Assembly (NCBI GenBank): GCA_036389395.1
Contig: DASVPY010000095.1
Span: 12,788 to 76,787 of the forward strand
DNA from: QHXQ01 sp036389395
Lineage (GTDB): Bacteria; Acidobacteriota; Blastocatellia; Pyrinomonadales; Pyrinomonadaceae
Direction of reading: 5' to 3'
Length of the DNA stretch: 64,000 bases
This document shows, piece after piece, positions 34,995 through 44,675 of this stretch; position 1 is the stretch's first letter, and each line of letters begins with the position of its first letter. Position numbers and translations under genes: made by a program. Below the pieces are notes generated by a model. That model made no database searches. It was not told the DNA's origin and was given only the letters and a program-made list of their open reading frames with translations.

Positions 34995-35150
34995 AGGGCT
35001 GAGGGCGGAGGGATGAGGGATGAAGAGGGACAGAAGACAGGAGCCAGGAGTCAGGAGCCGGAATGAGGGCGAGCGCCCGCGCCGTTTCCTCTTCCGGCTT
35101 CCGGCTTCTGACTCCTGGCTCCTTCTTCATCCCTCATCCCTCAGCCCTTT
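34995..35150. repeat. Long heptamer inverted repeat, GAGGGAT and GAGCCAG families
   Basis: Arms of about 65 bases (34995-35065 and 35090-35150). Each carries GAGGGAT-type units followed by CAGGAGC/CAGGAGT-type units, with the complementary order on the other side. It lies between the nucleotidyltransferase and TPM genes. Confidence 0.85.
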
Positions 35151-35151
35151 C

Positions 35152-35997
35152 CTACCAACTCCCGCCCGCGCCGCCGCCGCCGAAACTGCCGCCGCCGCCG
35201 AAGCCGCCGAAGCCGCCCCCGCCGCCCGACGAACCGCCGAAGCCCCCGCCGCGCCAACCGCTCGAACTGCGCCCGGCGCTGCTGGCGACGTTGAAGAGCG
35301 TGTTGAGCAGCAGCAGGTTGCCGCAGCCGCCCCCGCCGCCGCGCCCGCGGCTTGAGAAGATCATGATGATCACGATCAGTATGATCAGCCCGATGCAGCA
35401 GGGCGAGAAGCCGCCGCCGCTCGTGCCGCCGCCCGTCCTCCGGGGCGGGCGGTAGGCGCGGCTCTGATCCAGCCCGGCGATGCTGAAGCCGCGCTTCTCG
35501 GCGAGCGTCGCCACGTAGGTCTCGGCCGTGTCGGTGATGCCCTTCGAGTAGTTGCCCTGCTTGAAGGGCGGCACGAGCCGCTCGCGCTGTATCTGCCCGA
35601 CCACGCCGTCCGGCAAGTCGCCTTCGAGGTGGCGGCTGACCTGCGTGAAATACTTGCGGTCGTTGATGGCGACGAGCAGGAGCAGCCCCGCCTGGTCGCC
35701 GTCCTTCGCGCCGATGCCCCAGCCGCGCGCCACCGCCAGCGTGTAGTCGAAGATGTCCCGGTCGCCCGTCGTCGGCACGGTCACGACGGCGAACTCGATG
35801 TTCTGCTGATCGCGCAGGTTCGTCAGGATGGTTTCGAGCCGCGCCTCTGTGGCCGGGTCGATCACGTTGGCGTAGTCGTTGACGAAGCCCTGGGGCGCGG
35901 GCAGCGGCGATTGCGTCGCCTGCGCGCGCGCGGCACGAACGCCGAGCAGGCAGAGCAGCACGAGGCAGAGCGTGCGGGTCGGTGCGAGTCGTTTCAT
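35152..35997 (-). CDS. TPM-domain (YgcG-like) membrane protein
   Basis: 281 residues. A signal peptide (to about residue 25, RAARAQA) is followed by the TPM domain (VNDYANVIDPATEARLETILTNL; FDYTLAVARGWGIGAKDGDQAGLLLLVAINDRKYF), a transmembrane helix (CCIGLIILIVIIMIFSS) and a Gly/Ser/Phe-rich tail that ends GGSW. The architecture is the classic YgcG type. ATG 35997 fits the signal peptide better than the longer frame from 36114. Function in stress or photosystem repair is reported for distant relatives; here it probably works with LemA. Confidence 0.88.
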   Translation of the reverse strand: MKRLAPTRTLCLVLLCLLGVRAARAQATQSPLPAPQGFVNDYANVIDPATEARLETILTNLRDQQNIEFAVVTVPTTGDRDIFDYTLAVARGWGIGAKDGDQAGLLLLVAINDRKYFTQVSRHLEGDLPDGVVGQIQRERLVPPFKQGNYSKGITDTAETYVATLAEKRGFSIAGLDQSRAYRPPRRTGGGTSGGGFSPCCIGLIILIVIIMIFSSRGRGGGGGCGNLLLLNTLFNVASSAGRSSSGWRGGGFGGSSGGGGGFGGFGGGGSFGGGGAGGSW

Positions 35998-36110
35998 CAG
36001 ATGCGCCGAATGATACAGGCTAAAGCGCGAAAGGCAAAAGTGAAAAGTGCGCGCACGCGAACGCCGGCCGGCTCCACGCGCGCGACGAGCGCGCCTGAGC
36101 GTTTTACCCT

Positions 36111-36923
36111 TCAACCCTCGATCAGCCGGTGGAGCACGTAGAAGAACGCCACGCCGGCAAATACGACGACCGAGACCAGCGGGTTTTTGCGCTCCATGTG
36201 GTTGACCTCCGGGATCAGATCGCTCGCCGCCACGTAGAGCGTCACGCCGGCCGAGAAGGGCAGCGCGTAGACGACCGCCACCGCCGCGCGCGCCTCCAAC
36301 AGCGCCACGCTCAAGACCCCGGCCAGCGTCGCCGCGCCCACGACCAGCGTCGCCCAGAGCGCGCTGCGCGCCGTCCGCCCAGACGCCAGCATGATCGAGG
36401 CGGCCGTAAAGCCCTCCGGCACTTTGTGCAGCAGGATCGCGACGAAGACCAGCAGGCCCACCTTGAAGTTGACCAGGAATGAGGCCGCCACCGAGACGCC
36501 GTCGAAGAAGGCGTGGATCGACAGCCCGCCGACCGCCGTGTAGGCGGCGCGCGGGCGGAGCATCGCCTCCGTGTGCGTCTCCGCGCCGAAGTGGAAGTGG
36601 GGCGCGAGCGTGTGCTCGAATAGGTGGATCAGCAGGTAGCCGGTCAGCAGCAGCGCCATCGCGCCCAAGACCGCCCCGCTCGGGATCGGACCGGCGCGCA
36701 CCTGTCCGCCCGCGGGCGGGCTATTGATCCAGAGCTGGACGACTTCCGGCACGATCTCTAAGAAGATCGCCGCCAGCATAAAACCCGCGCCGAGCGCGAC
36801 CAGGTAGCGCAGCAGGTGTGCGTCCTGCGCCACGCGGTTCGGGCGCGCCAGCAGCAGGCCGCCGAGGACATTCGCCAGCGCCACCAGCGCCCCGAACAGC
36901 AGCAGCCCGCCGAGACTATTCAT
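36111..36923 (-). CDS. ZIP-family metal transporter
   Basis: 270 residues with about eight hydrophobic helices. Metal-binding helices carry the ZIP motifs HAFFDGVSVAASF (helix 4) and LLHKVPEGFTAASIML (helix 5). An intracellular-loop-like His cluster is present (HFHFGAETHTE). It should import zinc or other divalent metals. The LemA-TPM genes downstream have the same orientation, with a gap of about 110 bases before TPM. Confidence 0.88.
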   Translation of the reverse strand: MNSLGGLLLFGALVALANVLGGLLLARPNRVAQDAHLLRYLVALGAGFMLAAIFLEIVPEVVQLWINSPPAGGQVRAGPIPSGAVLGAMALLLTGYLLIHLFEHTLAPHFHFGAETHTEAMLRPRAAYTAVGGLSIHAFFDGVSVAASFLVNFKVGLLVFVAILLHKVPEGFTAASIMLASGRTARSALWATLVVGAATLAGVLSVALLEARAAVAVVYALPFSAGVTLYVAASDLIPEVNHMERKNPLVSVVVFAGVAFFYVLHRLIEG

Positions 36924-37144
36924 GCCGGGTCAGTCGGTCTGAACTCTTAATTACGCCTGGACTGTACGAGCTTAGGGGCGTCACTATAACAGGAAGCTGG
37001 CGGAAAGCGATAGGCGTGTCGAGTGCTTAAGCGGCCCGTAAATGGGACGCAGAGGCCCGCTCGCTTAAGCAAAAATGGCGGCTGCGGCGGCGCACTTTAC
37101 ACGATATGGTGCTTAAAAATATATGTTCGACAGTGTTTTTATTC

Positions 37145-37174
37145 TTGACAGCGTTTCACAGACGGGCGTACTAT
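37145..37174 (+). promoter_or_regulatory. Promoter of the dcw cluster
   Basis: TTGACA (37145-37150) and TACTAT (37169-37174) are 18 bases apart, a near-consensus sigma70 promoter 121 bases before mraZ. It lies in the otherwise gene-free stretch 36924-37294. Confidence 0.75.
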
Positions 37175-37183
37175 GCGCGGCGG

Positions 37184-37208
37184 GTGGGAAAAAGTGGCTC
37201 GAAGTGGA
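37184..37208 (+). promoter_or_regulatory. MraZ operator, three GTGGN repeats
   Basis: GTGGG (37184), GTGGC (37194) and GTGGA (37204) recur with an exact 10-base period, one helical turn, starting 9 bases past the -10 box. MraZ is known to bind such direct repeats before its own gene, so this should mediate autoregulation of the whole cluster. Confidence 0.8.
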
Positions 37209-37294
37209 CTCTTCAGAGCACTTGGCGCAAACCGTTTAAGTTCTACTTTAACTTTTAAGCAATCCTCGCCCCGGCCCCCAGCCACCGAAGCCCT

Positions 37295-37735
37295 ATGTTA
37301 AGAGGGAATTACACGGCACGAGTTGATGCCAAGGGGCGATTAAAAGTTCCAACCGTTTTCCGCCGTCACATTCAAGAGCAGCACGGGGCCGAGGTTTACG
37401 TGACGAGTTTGACCGGGGAGAACGTCCGCATCTATCCGCTCGCGGAGTGGGAGAACATCGAGCAGCGGCTGGCGCTGCTGCCCTCGATGGAGCCGGCGCG
37501 GCGCAAGTTCCTCGACCGCACCAACTACTACGGGCAGCAGACGGCGCTCGACGCACAGGGGCGCGTGCTCATCCACCCGCTGCTCCGCAAGAGCGCGGGC
37601 GTCTTCGGCGACGTGGCCGTGCTCGGCTACCTGACATATTTAGAGGTCTGGGAGTTGGAGCGCTTCCAGCAGCGCCTGCTCGCAGAGCCTTACACGGAAG
37701 AGGACGAGGCCGCCGTCGCGCGCCTCGGGATTTAA
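37295..37735 (+). CDS. mraZ: Transcriptional regulator MraZ
   Basis: 146 residues, first gene of the division and cell-wall cluster. Two AbrB-like half-domains carry the DxxGR motif: VDAKGRLKVP near residue 12 and LDAQGRVLIHPLLR near residue 88. MraZ forms rings and represses the dcw promoter by binding GTGG-type repeats, which are present upstream. A heptamer element separates it from rsmH. Confidence 0.96.
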   Translation: MLRGNYTARVDAKGRLKVPTVFRRHIQEQHGAEVYVTSLTGENVRIYPLAEWENIEQRLALLPSMEPARRKFLDRTNYYGQQTALDAQGRVLIHPLLRKSAGVFGDVAVLGYLTYLEVWELERFQQRLLAEPYTEEDEAAVARLGI

Positions 37736-37739
37736 GAAA

Positions 37740-37811
37740 GTGACGAGTGCCGGGTGCCGAGTGACAAGTTAAAAGCTTCCTGCTCGTCATTCGTCACTCG
37801 GCACTCGTCAC
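37740..37811. repeat. Heptamer inverted repeat, GAGTGCC family
   Basis: Arms 37740-37768 and 37783-37811 (29 bases each) pair closely, with GAGTGCC/GAGTGAC-type units, around a 14-base loop. It lies directly between the mraZ stop and the rsmH start. Confidence 0.88.
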
Positions 37812-37839
37812 AGTTCTTTGACATCACGGGGCGGTGGTG

Positions 37840-38838
37840 ATGCCAGCGCCCGGAGGGGGGCCGGACGCGCCCCATCGCCCCGTGTTGCTGCACGAGACGG
37901 TGCAGCATCTAGCGCCGGAACGCGGCGGGCTGTTCGTGGACGCGACGCTGGGTCTTGGCGGGCACAGCGAAGCGCTCTTGGCGGCTTCGCCCGACACGCG
38001 CGTGCTGGGGATTGACCGCGACCGCGAAGCCCTCGAACACGCCCGCCGCCGCCTGGCGCACTTCGGTGATCGCGTCCGATTCGTCCACGCGAACTTCCGC
38101 GAACTCGGCCGCGTCGTCGCCGAAGCCGGCGCGGCGGAAGTCAGCGGCGTGTTGGCCGACTTGGGCGTCTCGTCGTTGCAGTTCGACAGCCCCGCGAGGG
38201 GCTTCAGCTTCCGCCACGACGCGCCGCTCGACATGCGCATGGACGCGGACGGCGACGAAGAGACGGCGGCGGAGTTGCTCGCACGGCTCCCCGAAGAGGA
38301 GTTGGCGCGCATCATCTTTGAATACGGCGAGGAGCGCCACTCGCGGCGCATCGCGCGCCGCATCGTCGAGCGGCGCGAGGCGGGCCGGGCCGTGGCGACG
38401 ACGGGCGAACTGGCCGAACTGGTCGCGCGCGCCGTCGGGCACAAGCGCGGCGAGCGCATACACCCGGCGACGCGCACGTTCCAGGCCTTGCGCATCGCGG
38501 TCAACGGCGAGCTTGAGGGCCTGGCCGGGTTCGTCGAGACGGCGGTCGATCTTTTACAGCCCGACGGACGGCTGTGCGTGATCAGCTTCCACTCGCTGGA
38601 AGATCGGATCGTGAAACGCACGCTGCGCCGGCTCGCGGGGCAGTGCGAGTGCCCGCCGCGCGCGCCGCGCTGTACGTGCGGCGCGCGCCGCGCGGTTGAA
38701 ATACTGACGCGCCGGCCCGTCGCGGCCACAGAGGCGGAGGTCGAAGCGAACCCGCGCGCGCGCAGCGCCAAGCTCCGCGCCGCGCGCAAACTCAAGCCGG
38801 GCGAGACCGGCGCGAAGAACGAACGCAGGGCCGGTTAA
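37840..38838 (+). CDS. rsmH: 16S rRNA (cytosine-1402-N4) methyltransferase
   Basis: 332 residues. The family opening HRPVLLHETVQHL, SAM-binding DATLGLGGHSEALL, GIDRDREAL, and the C-terminal ISFHSLEDRIVK and ARSAKLRAARK are present. It methylates C1402 of 16S rRNA. ATG 37840 is preferred over two in-frame GTGs just before it. A CxCxxxxPxCxCG-like stretch (CECPPRAPRCTCG) occurs in many members. Confidence 0.96.
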   Translation: MPAPGGGPDAPHRPVLLHETVQHLAPERGGLFVDATLGLGGHSEALLAASPDTRVLGIDRDREALEHARRRLAHFGDRVRFVHANFRELGRVVAEAGAAEVSGVLADLGVSSLQFDSPARGFSFRHDAPLDMRMDADGDEETAAELLARLPEEELARIIFEYGEERHSRRIARRIVERREAGRAVATTGELAELVARAVGHKRGERIHPATRTFQALRIAVNGELEGLAGFVETAVDLLQPDGRLCVISFHSLEDRIVKRTLRRLAGQCECPPRAPRCTCGARRAVEILTRRPVAATEAEVEANPRARSAKLRAARKLKPGETGAKNERRAG

Positions 38839-38913
38839 GTAAGGACGAGCAGAGGGCCGTCATTAGTAATAAGGACAGGGGCCGCTTGAGGGAAGCGGGC
38901 GGAGTTAAGCGAG

Positions 38914-39372
38914 ATGAGGCGACTGCCCCGGCAACAGCAGAATTTCAGCGTGCGGCGCGAGCGCGACGAGCGCGCGTTCCGCCGCCTGTTGGTGCTGCTC
39001 GCGGGCGGGTTGCTGCTGGCGTGCGGCTTCGTCGTCGCCGTCGGGCAGCACTTCGCGGCCGTCGAGCGCGGTTATCAGAGCGAGGAGTTGCGGCGCGAGC
39101 GCGCGCGGCTGCTCGCCGAGCAGGCGCAATTACAACTTGACCTGGATCGCGCGGCCGCGCCGGCAAATCTCGAACGCGCCGCGCGCGACATCGGCATGCA
39201 GCCCGCGCGCGCCGCGCAGATGGGCGGTATGCAGCGCGCCGACGCACAACGCGCCGACGCGGAGCGCGTCGCCGCGCAGCCGGCGCGCGCGCGCGACAAG
39301 TCGGTGCGCAAGCCGCGTGCTGCGGAGCCGGCCGCGGTGTTCGTGCCCGCGCGCGCCGAGCGCGGCCGTTGA
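38914..39372 (+). CDS. ftsL: Cell-division protein FtsL-like
   Basis: 152 residues. A short cytoplasmic N-terminus, one transmembrane helix (LLVLLAGGLLLACGFVVAVG) and a periplasmic leucine-zipper-like helix (ELRRERARLLAEQAQLQLDL) give the FtsL/DivIC layout. The C-terminal 55 residues are an Ala/Arg/Gln-rich extension with repeats (RADAQRADAERVAAQ) that are not typical. Position between rsmH and ftsI is the canonical ftsL place. Sequence identity of FtsL is always weak, so location carries much of the call. Confidence 0.85.
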   Translation: MRRLPRQQQNFSVRRERDERAFRRLLVLLAGGLLLACGFVVAVGQHFAAVERGYQSEELRRERARLLAEQAQLQLDLDRAAAPANLERAARDIGMQPARAAQMGGMQRADAQRADAERVAAQPARARDKSVRKPRAAEPAAVFVPARAERGR

Positions 39373-39469
39373 AGAGTGCCCGCCGTTGAAAAGTGACCGT
39401 TGAGTGCGAGGCGGGCGGCCGCGCCAGTTTCCACGTTCGTGAGGACGAGGCCCCATTGAAGAGACGCCT

Positions 39470-41578
39470 ATGCCTGAACGCCCGAACGCGCCAGCCCGTG
39501 CCCACAGAGACCCTTTGCGCGCGCGCACCTCGCTCGTCGTCCTGCTCCTCGTCCTCTGGATGCTCGTCATCGGCGCGCGGCTCGTCCAGTTGCAGGTCGC
39601 GCAGCACGACGCGCTCGGCGCGCGCGCGCGGCGGCAGCAGCAGCAGGCGGTCGCGCTCAACGCGCCGCGCGGTCTCATCCTCGACCGCGCCGGGCGCGAG
39701 CTGGCGCGCAGCCTCGACGCAGACTCGTTCTACGTCGTGCCGACCGAGTTGGAGGACGCGGGCGCGGCGGCAAGGCAACTCGCCGACGTGCTCGGTCTCG
39801 ACGCGACGGCGTTGACGGCGCGGCTGCGCGAGGCGCGAGGCGCGGGGCGCAAGTTCGTGTGGCTCGCGCGGCAGGTGGACGCGGAGCCGGCGGCGCGCGT
39901 CCACGCGCTCAAGCTCGCGGGCGTCTACGCGCGCCCTGAGCCGAAGCGCTACTACCCGAACGGCGCGCTCGCGGCGCACGTGCTCGGCTTTGTCGGGCGC
40001 GACGCCGAAGGGTTGGCCGGCGTCGAGCGCGTGCAGGACGCGGCGCTCAAGGGCGACGGCGGCGAGGTGCGGCTGGCGAGCGACGGCCGGCGAGAGGCTT
40101 ACGACAGCCGCGAGCGGCAGGCGCGCGCGGGCGACACGCTCGTGCTGACGATTGATCAGAACGTGCAGTACCAGGCCGAGCAGGCGTTGGGCGCGGCGGT
40201 CGCGCAGGCGCGCGCCAAGTCGGGCACGGCCATCGTGCTCGACCCGCGCACCGGCGAGATACTCGCGCTCGCCAACGCGCCCGCGTTCGATCCGAACGCG
40301 CCGCCCGTGGCAACGCCCGCGGGCGTTGAAGAGAGTGACGCTGCGGGGCCGTCCCGCGACGTGAAGCGCAACCCGGCCCTTGAGAACATCTACGAGCCGG
40401 GTTCGACCTTCAAGGTCGTCGCCTTCTCGGCGGCGCTCGAAGAGAAGCTGGTGCGCCCCGACGATCTGATTGATTGTCAGATGGGTTCGATCACGGTCGC
40501 GGGGCGCGTCGTCCACGACTCGCACCCGCACGGCACGCTGACCATCACGGACGCGCTCGCGCAGTCGTCGAACGTCGCGGCGATCAAGCTCGGCATCAAG
40601 GTCGGCAACGCGCGGCTCTACGACTACATCCGGCGCTTCGGCTTCGGCGCGCGCACGGGCGTCGAGCTGCCGGGCGAGACGAAGGGGCTGCTGCGCGACG
40701 TGAAGCGTTGGCAGCCGACCTCCATCGGCTCGATCCCGATGGGGCAGGAGATCGGCGTCACGGCCGTGCAGATGGCGGCCGCGTTCGGCGCGATTGCCAA
40801 CGACGGTCTGCGCATCCAGCCGCATCTGGTGCGCGAGGTGCGCGACGCGGACACCGGCGCGGTCGTGCCCAAAGACGTGGAGGCGCGCCGCGTCGTCAGC
40901 GCGGAGACGGCGCGCACTCTGAAGCCGATGCTTGAGAGCGTGACGCTGAAGGGCACGGCGAAGCGCGCGCAACTCGACGGCTACACGGCCGCGGGCAAGA
41001 CCGGCACGGCGCAGAAGATCGACCGCCGGACGCGCGCCTACTCGCACTCAAAGTTCGTCGCCTCGTTCGTCGGCTTCGCGCCCGTCGAAAACCCCGCGGT
41101 CGTGATCGCGGTCGTGATTGACGAGCCGGCGGGCGCGTACTACGGCGGTCAAGTGGCCGCGCCGGTCTTCGCCGAGATCGCGTCGAACGTGCTGCCGTAC
41201 CTGAACGTCGAGCCGGACGCGGAGACGACCGAGGCGTCGCCGCGCGAGCAGTTGGCGCGGCTCGCGCCGGAGTTGAACCACGCGAGTGCTGTGCAGACGA
41301 ACGACGCCGCGCAGGCCGAAGCCGCGGCGTCTCTGCCGGAAGTGCTGACGCGCGGGGGCGAGGTGGGCGAGTTGGTCTACGCGTCGGCGGGCGAGCGGGC
41401 GCTGTTGATGCCGGACTTGCGCGGGCGCAGCGTGCGCGACGCGGCGCGCGTCTGCGCGCAACTCGGGCTTGAGTTGGAGGCGCACGGCGAGGGGCGCGCG
41501 CGGCAGCAGAGTCCGGCGGCCGGCGCGAGAATCGAATCGGGGCAGGTCGTGCGCATTGATTTCGGTCGCGGCGATTGA
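39470..41578 (+). CDS. ftsI: Division transpeptidase FtsI (PBP3) with PASTA domain
   Basis: 702 residues. N-terminal transmembrane anchor (LVVLLLVLWMLVIGARLVQLQ), a dimerisation domain (NAPRGLILDRAGRELA), and the transpeptidase with STFK (near residue 311), SSN (near 365) and KTGTAQK (near 510). A C-terminal PASTA domain (PDLRGRSVRDAARVCAQLGL) is added, as in SpoVD-type and many acidobacterial enzymes. It cross-links septal peptidoglycan with FtsW. The next gene should be murE, but is not. Confidence 0.95.
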   Translation: MPERPNAPARAHRDPLRARTSLVVLLLVLWMLVIGARLVQLQVAQHDALGARARRQQQQAVALNAPRGLILDRAGRELARSLDADSFYVVPTELEDAGAAARQLADVLGLDATALTARLREARGAGRKFVWLARQVDAEPAARVHALKLAGVYARPEPKRYYPNGALAAHVLGFVGRDAEGLAGVERVQDAALKGDGGEVRLASDGRREAYDSRERQARAGDTLVLTIDQNVQYQAEQALGAAVAQARAKSGTAIVLDPRTGEILALANAPAFDPNAPPVATPAGVEESDAAGPSRDVKRNPALENIYEPGSTFKVVAFSAALEEKLVRPDDLIDCQMGSITVAGRVVHDSHPHGTLTITDALAQSSNVAAIKLGIKVGNARLYDYIRRFGFGARTGVELPGETKGLLRDVKRWQPTSIGSIPMGQEIGVTAVQMAAAFGAIANDGLRIQPHLVREVRDADTGAVVPKDVEARRVVSAETARTLKPMLESVTLKGTAKRAQLDGYTAAGKTGTAQKIDRRTRAYSHSKFVASFVGFAPVENPAVVIAVVIDEPAGAYYGGQVAAPVFAEIASNVLPYLNVEPDAETTEASPREQLARLAPELNHASAVQTNDAAQAEAAASLPEVLTRGGEVGELVYASAGERALLMPDLRGRSVRDAARVCAQLGLELEAHGEGRARQQSPAAGARIESGQVVRIDFGRGD

Positions 41579-41660
41579 GGCCGCGCGGTCGTCGCTGTGA
41601 ACGCGGCGCGTTCACAGCCGAACCACAGTCGCTCTTAACGAACGCGCGAGGGAGCGTGTC

Positions 41661-41909
41661 ATGACTGTTCCCCCACAGGGGCATCCGCAGCACGAGTTGC
41701 GCCGCCGGATCGCGGATTGCCGCGAGCGTTTGCGCCGGGCGCGGACGGGGCCGAAAATGAACGAAAGCGCAACACCAGGCACACACGACGAGCCGCCGGC
41801 CGCGCGCGGCCGCGCGCGACGGCGCGGCGCGCACGAACCGGCGCGGAAAGGCACGCGCGTGCCGCAGACGAATGAACCGAAGACCGGGCGCGCGCGCGGT
41901 CTGGGCTGA
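41661..41909 (+). CDS. Short Arg-rich frame in the expected murE position
   Basis: An 82-codon frame (MTVPPQGHPQHELRRRIADC at the start) between ftsI and murF, with GGGAG before the ATG. It is basic, low in complexity and resembles no MurE segment. It may be a small real protein or a chance frame in a 340-base gap. Confidence 0.3.
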   Translation: MTVPPQGHPQHELRRRIADCRERLRRARTGPKMNESATPGTHDEPPAARGRARRRGAHEPARKGTRVPQTNEPKTGRARGLG

Positions 41910-41920
41910 TTAGGAGCAGC

Positions 41921-43420
<1,500 letters not shown>

Positions 43421-43469
43421 GGGTAGCCACAGAGCGCGCGCCCGGCGCGCGGCGTTTGAGTGGATCGGG

Positions 43470-44612
43470 ATGATCTACTACATCTTTTACGAGTGGCTCT
43501 ATCGCAGCCTCGGCGGGGGGCAGCAGGAGTCGTACTTCGTCAAGGCGCTCAACGTCTTTCAGTACGTCACGTTCCGCACCGCCTACGCGACGATCACGGC
43601 CCTGCTCATCTCGCTCGTCTTCGGCGGGCGCGTCATCCGCGCGCTGCGCGAGTTGAACGTCGGGCAGCAGATTCGCGAAGAGGGGCCGCAGGCGCACATG
43701 GCCAAGCGCGGCACGCCGACGATGGGCGGCGTGCTCATCATCGGCTCGGTCGTCATCTCGACCTTGCTCTGGGCGCGGCTCACGAGCGTCTACGTCTGGA
43801 TCACTCTGGCGGCGACGACGCTCTTCGCCGTCATCGGGTTTTTGGACGACTACGCGAAGGTCGCCAAGCGGCAGAGTTTGGGCTTGACCGGCAAGCAGAA
43901 GCTGGCGGCGCAGTTCATCATCGCCGCCGGCATCTGGGCGACGCTCTACTTCCTGACGGACTACTCCTGGAACCTGAGCGTGCCGTTCTTCAAGCTGACG
44001 GCGACGACGGGCAAGACGTTCATCGGGCCGTGGCTGTACCTGCCGTTCATCCTCGTCGTGCTCATCGGCTCGTCGAACGCGGTGAACCTGACGGACGGCT
44101 TGGACGGACTGGCGATCAGCGTGACCTTCGTGGCGATGGTGGCGCTGACCGCTTTCACTTACGTGAGCGGCGACGAGCGCTGGGCGCGGCTGCTGCTCAT
44201 CACGTACCAGAAGGACGTGGGCGAGCTGACGGTCTTCTGCGGCGCGATGGTTGGCGCGAGCCTGGGCTTTTTGTGGTACAACGCGCCGCCCGCCGACGTG
44301 TTCATGGGCGACGTGGGCAGCCTCGCCATCGGCGGGGCGTTCGGCACAATCGGCGTCCTGACGAAGCAGGAGTTGATCCTCGTCTTCGTCGGCGGCGTGT
44401 TCGTGCTGGAGGCGATCTCGGTGATGCTGCAAGTCTCCTTCTTCAAGCTGACGAAGCGGCACACGGGCACGGGGCGGCGGCTGTTTAAGATGACGCCGCT
44501 GCACCACCACTTCGAGATGCAGGGCTGGAAGGAGTCGAAGGTCGTCTTCCGCTTTCTCATTCTGGCGATCCTGTTCGCGCTGTTGAGTCTCTCGACGTTG
44601 AAATTGAGGTGA
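43470..44612 (+). CDS. mraY: Phospho-MurNAc-pentapeptide transferase
   Basis: 380 residues, ten transmembrane helices. It couples the precursor to undecaprenyl phosphate, giving lipid I. Signature motifs: KRGTPTMGGVLII, FLDDYAKV, NAVNLTDGLDGLA and the cytoplasmic PLHHHFEMQGWKE. The gene ends 1 base before a heptamer element that leads to murD. Confidence 0.97.
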   Translation: MIYYIFYEWLYRSLGGGQQESYFVKALNVFQYVTFRTAYATITALLISLVFGGRVIRALRELNVGQQIREEGPQAHMAKRGTPTMGGVLIIGSVVISTLLWARLTSVYVWITLAATTLFAVIGFLDDYAKVAKRQSLGLTGKQKLAAQFIIAAGIWATLYFLTDYSWNLSVPFFKLTATTGKTFIGPWLYLPFILVVLIGSSNAVNLTDGLDGLAISVTFVAMVALTAFTYVSGDERWARLLLITYQKDVGELTVFCGAMVGASLGFLWYNAPPADVFMGDVGSLAIGGAFGTIGVLTKQELILVFVGGVFVLEAISVMLQVSFFKLTKRHTGTGRRLFKMTPLHHHFEMQGWKESKVVFRFLILAILFALLSLSTLKLR

Positions 44613-44665
44613 AGATGTCAGATGTCAGTTCTTAACTAATATCTGGCATCTGACATCTGACATCT
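44613..44665. repeat. Heptamer inverted repeat, GATGTCA family
   Basis: Left units 44613-44628 (AGATGTCAGATGTCAG) and right units 44641-44665 (CATCTGACATCTGACATCT) are complementary, with a short loop. It fills the mraY-murD gap. Confidence 0.85.
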
Positions 44666-44675
44666 ATTCTGACCT

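Noticed and set aside
38945..41047. A 700-codon open frame on the minus strand opposite ftsL and ftsI
   Set aside because: It is the antisense shadow of GC-rich coding sequence. It lacks domains and consists of Arg/Ala/His-rich text, while the plus strand has clear PBP motifs.
41661..41909. Remnant of murE
   Set aside because: The frame has no ATP-binding or substrate motif of MurE and shows no similarity in order or composition.
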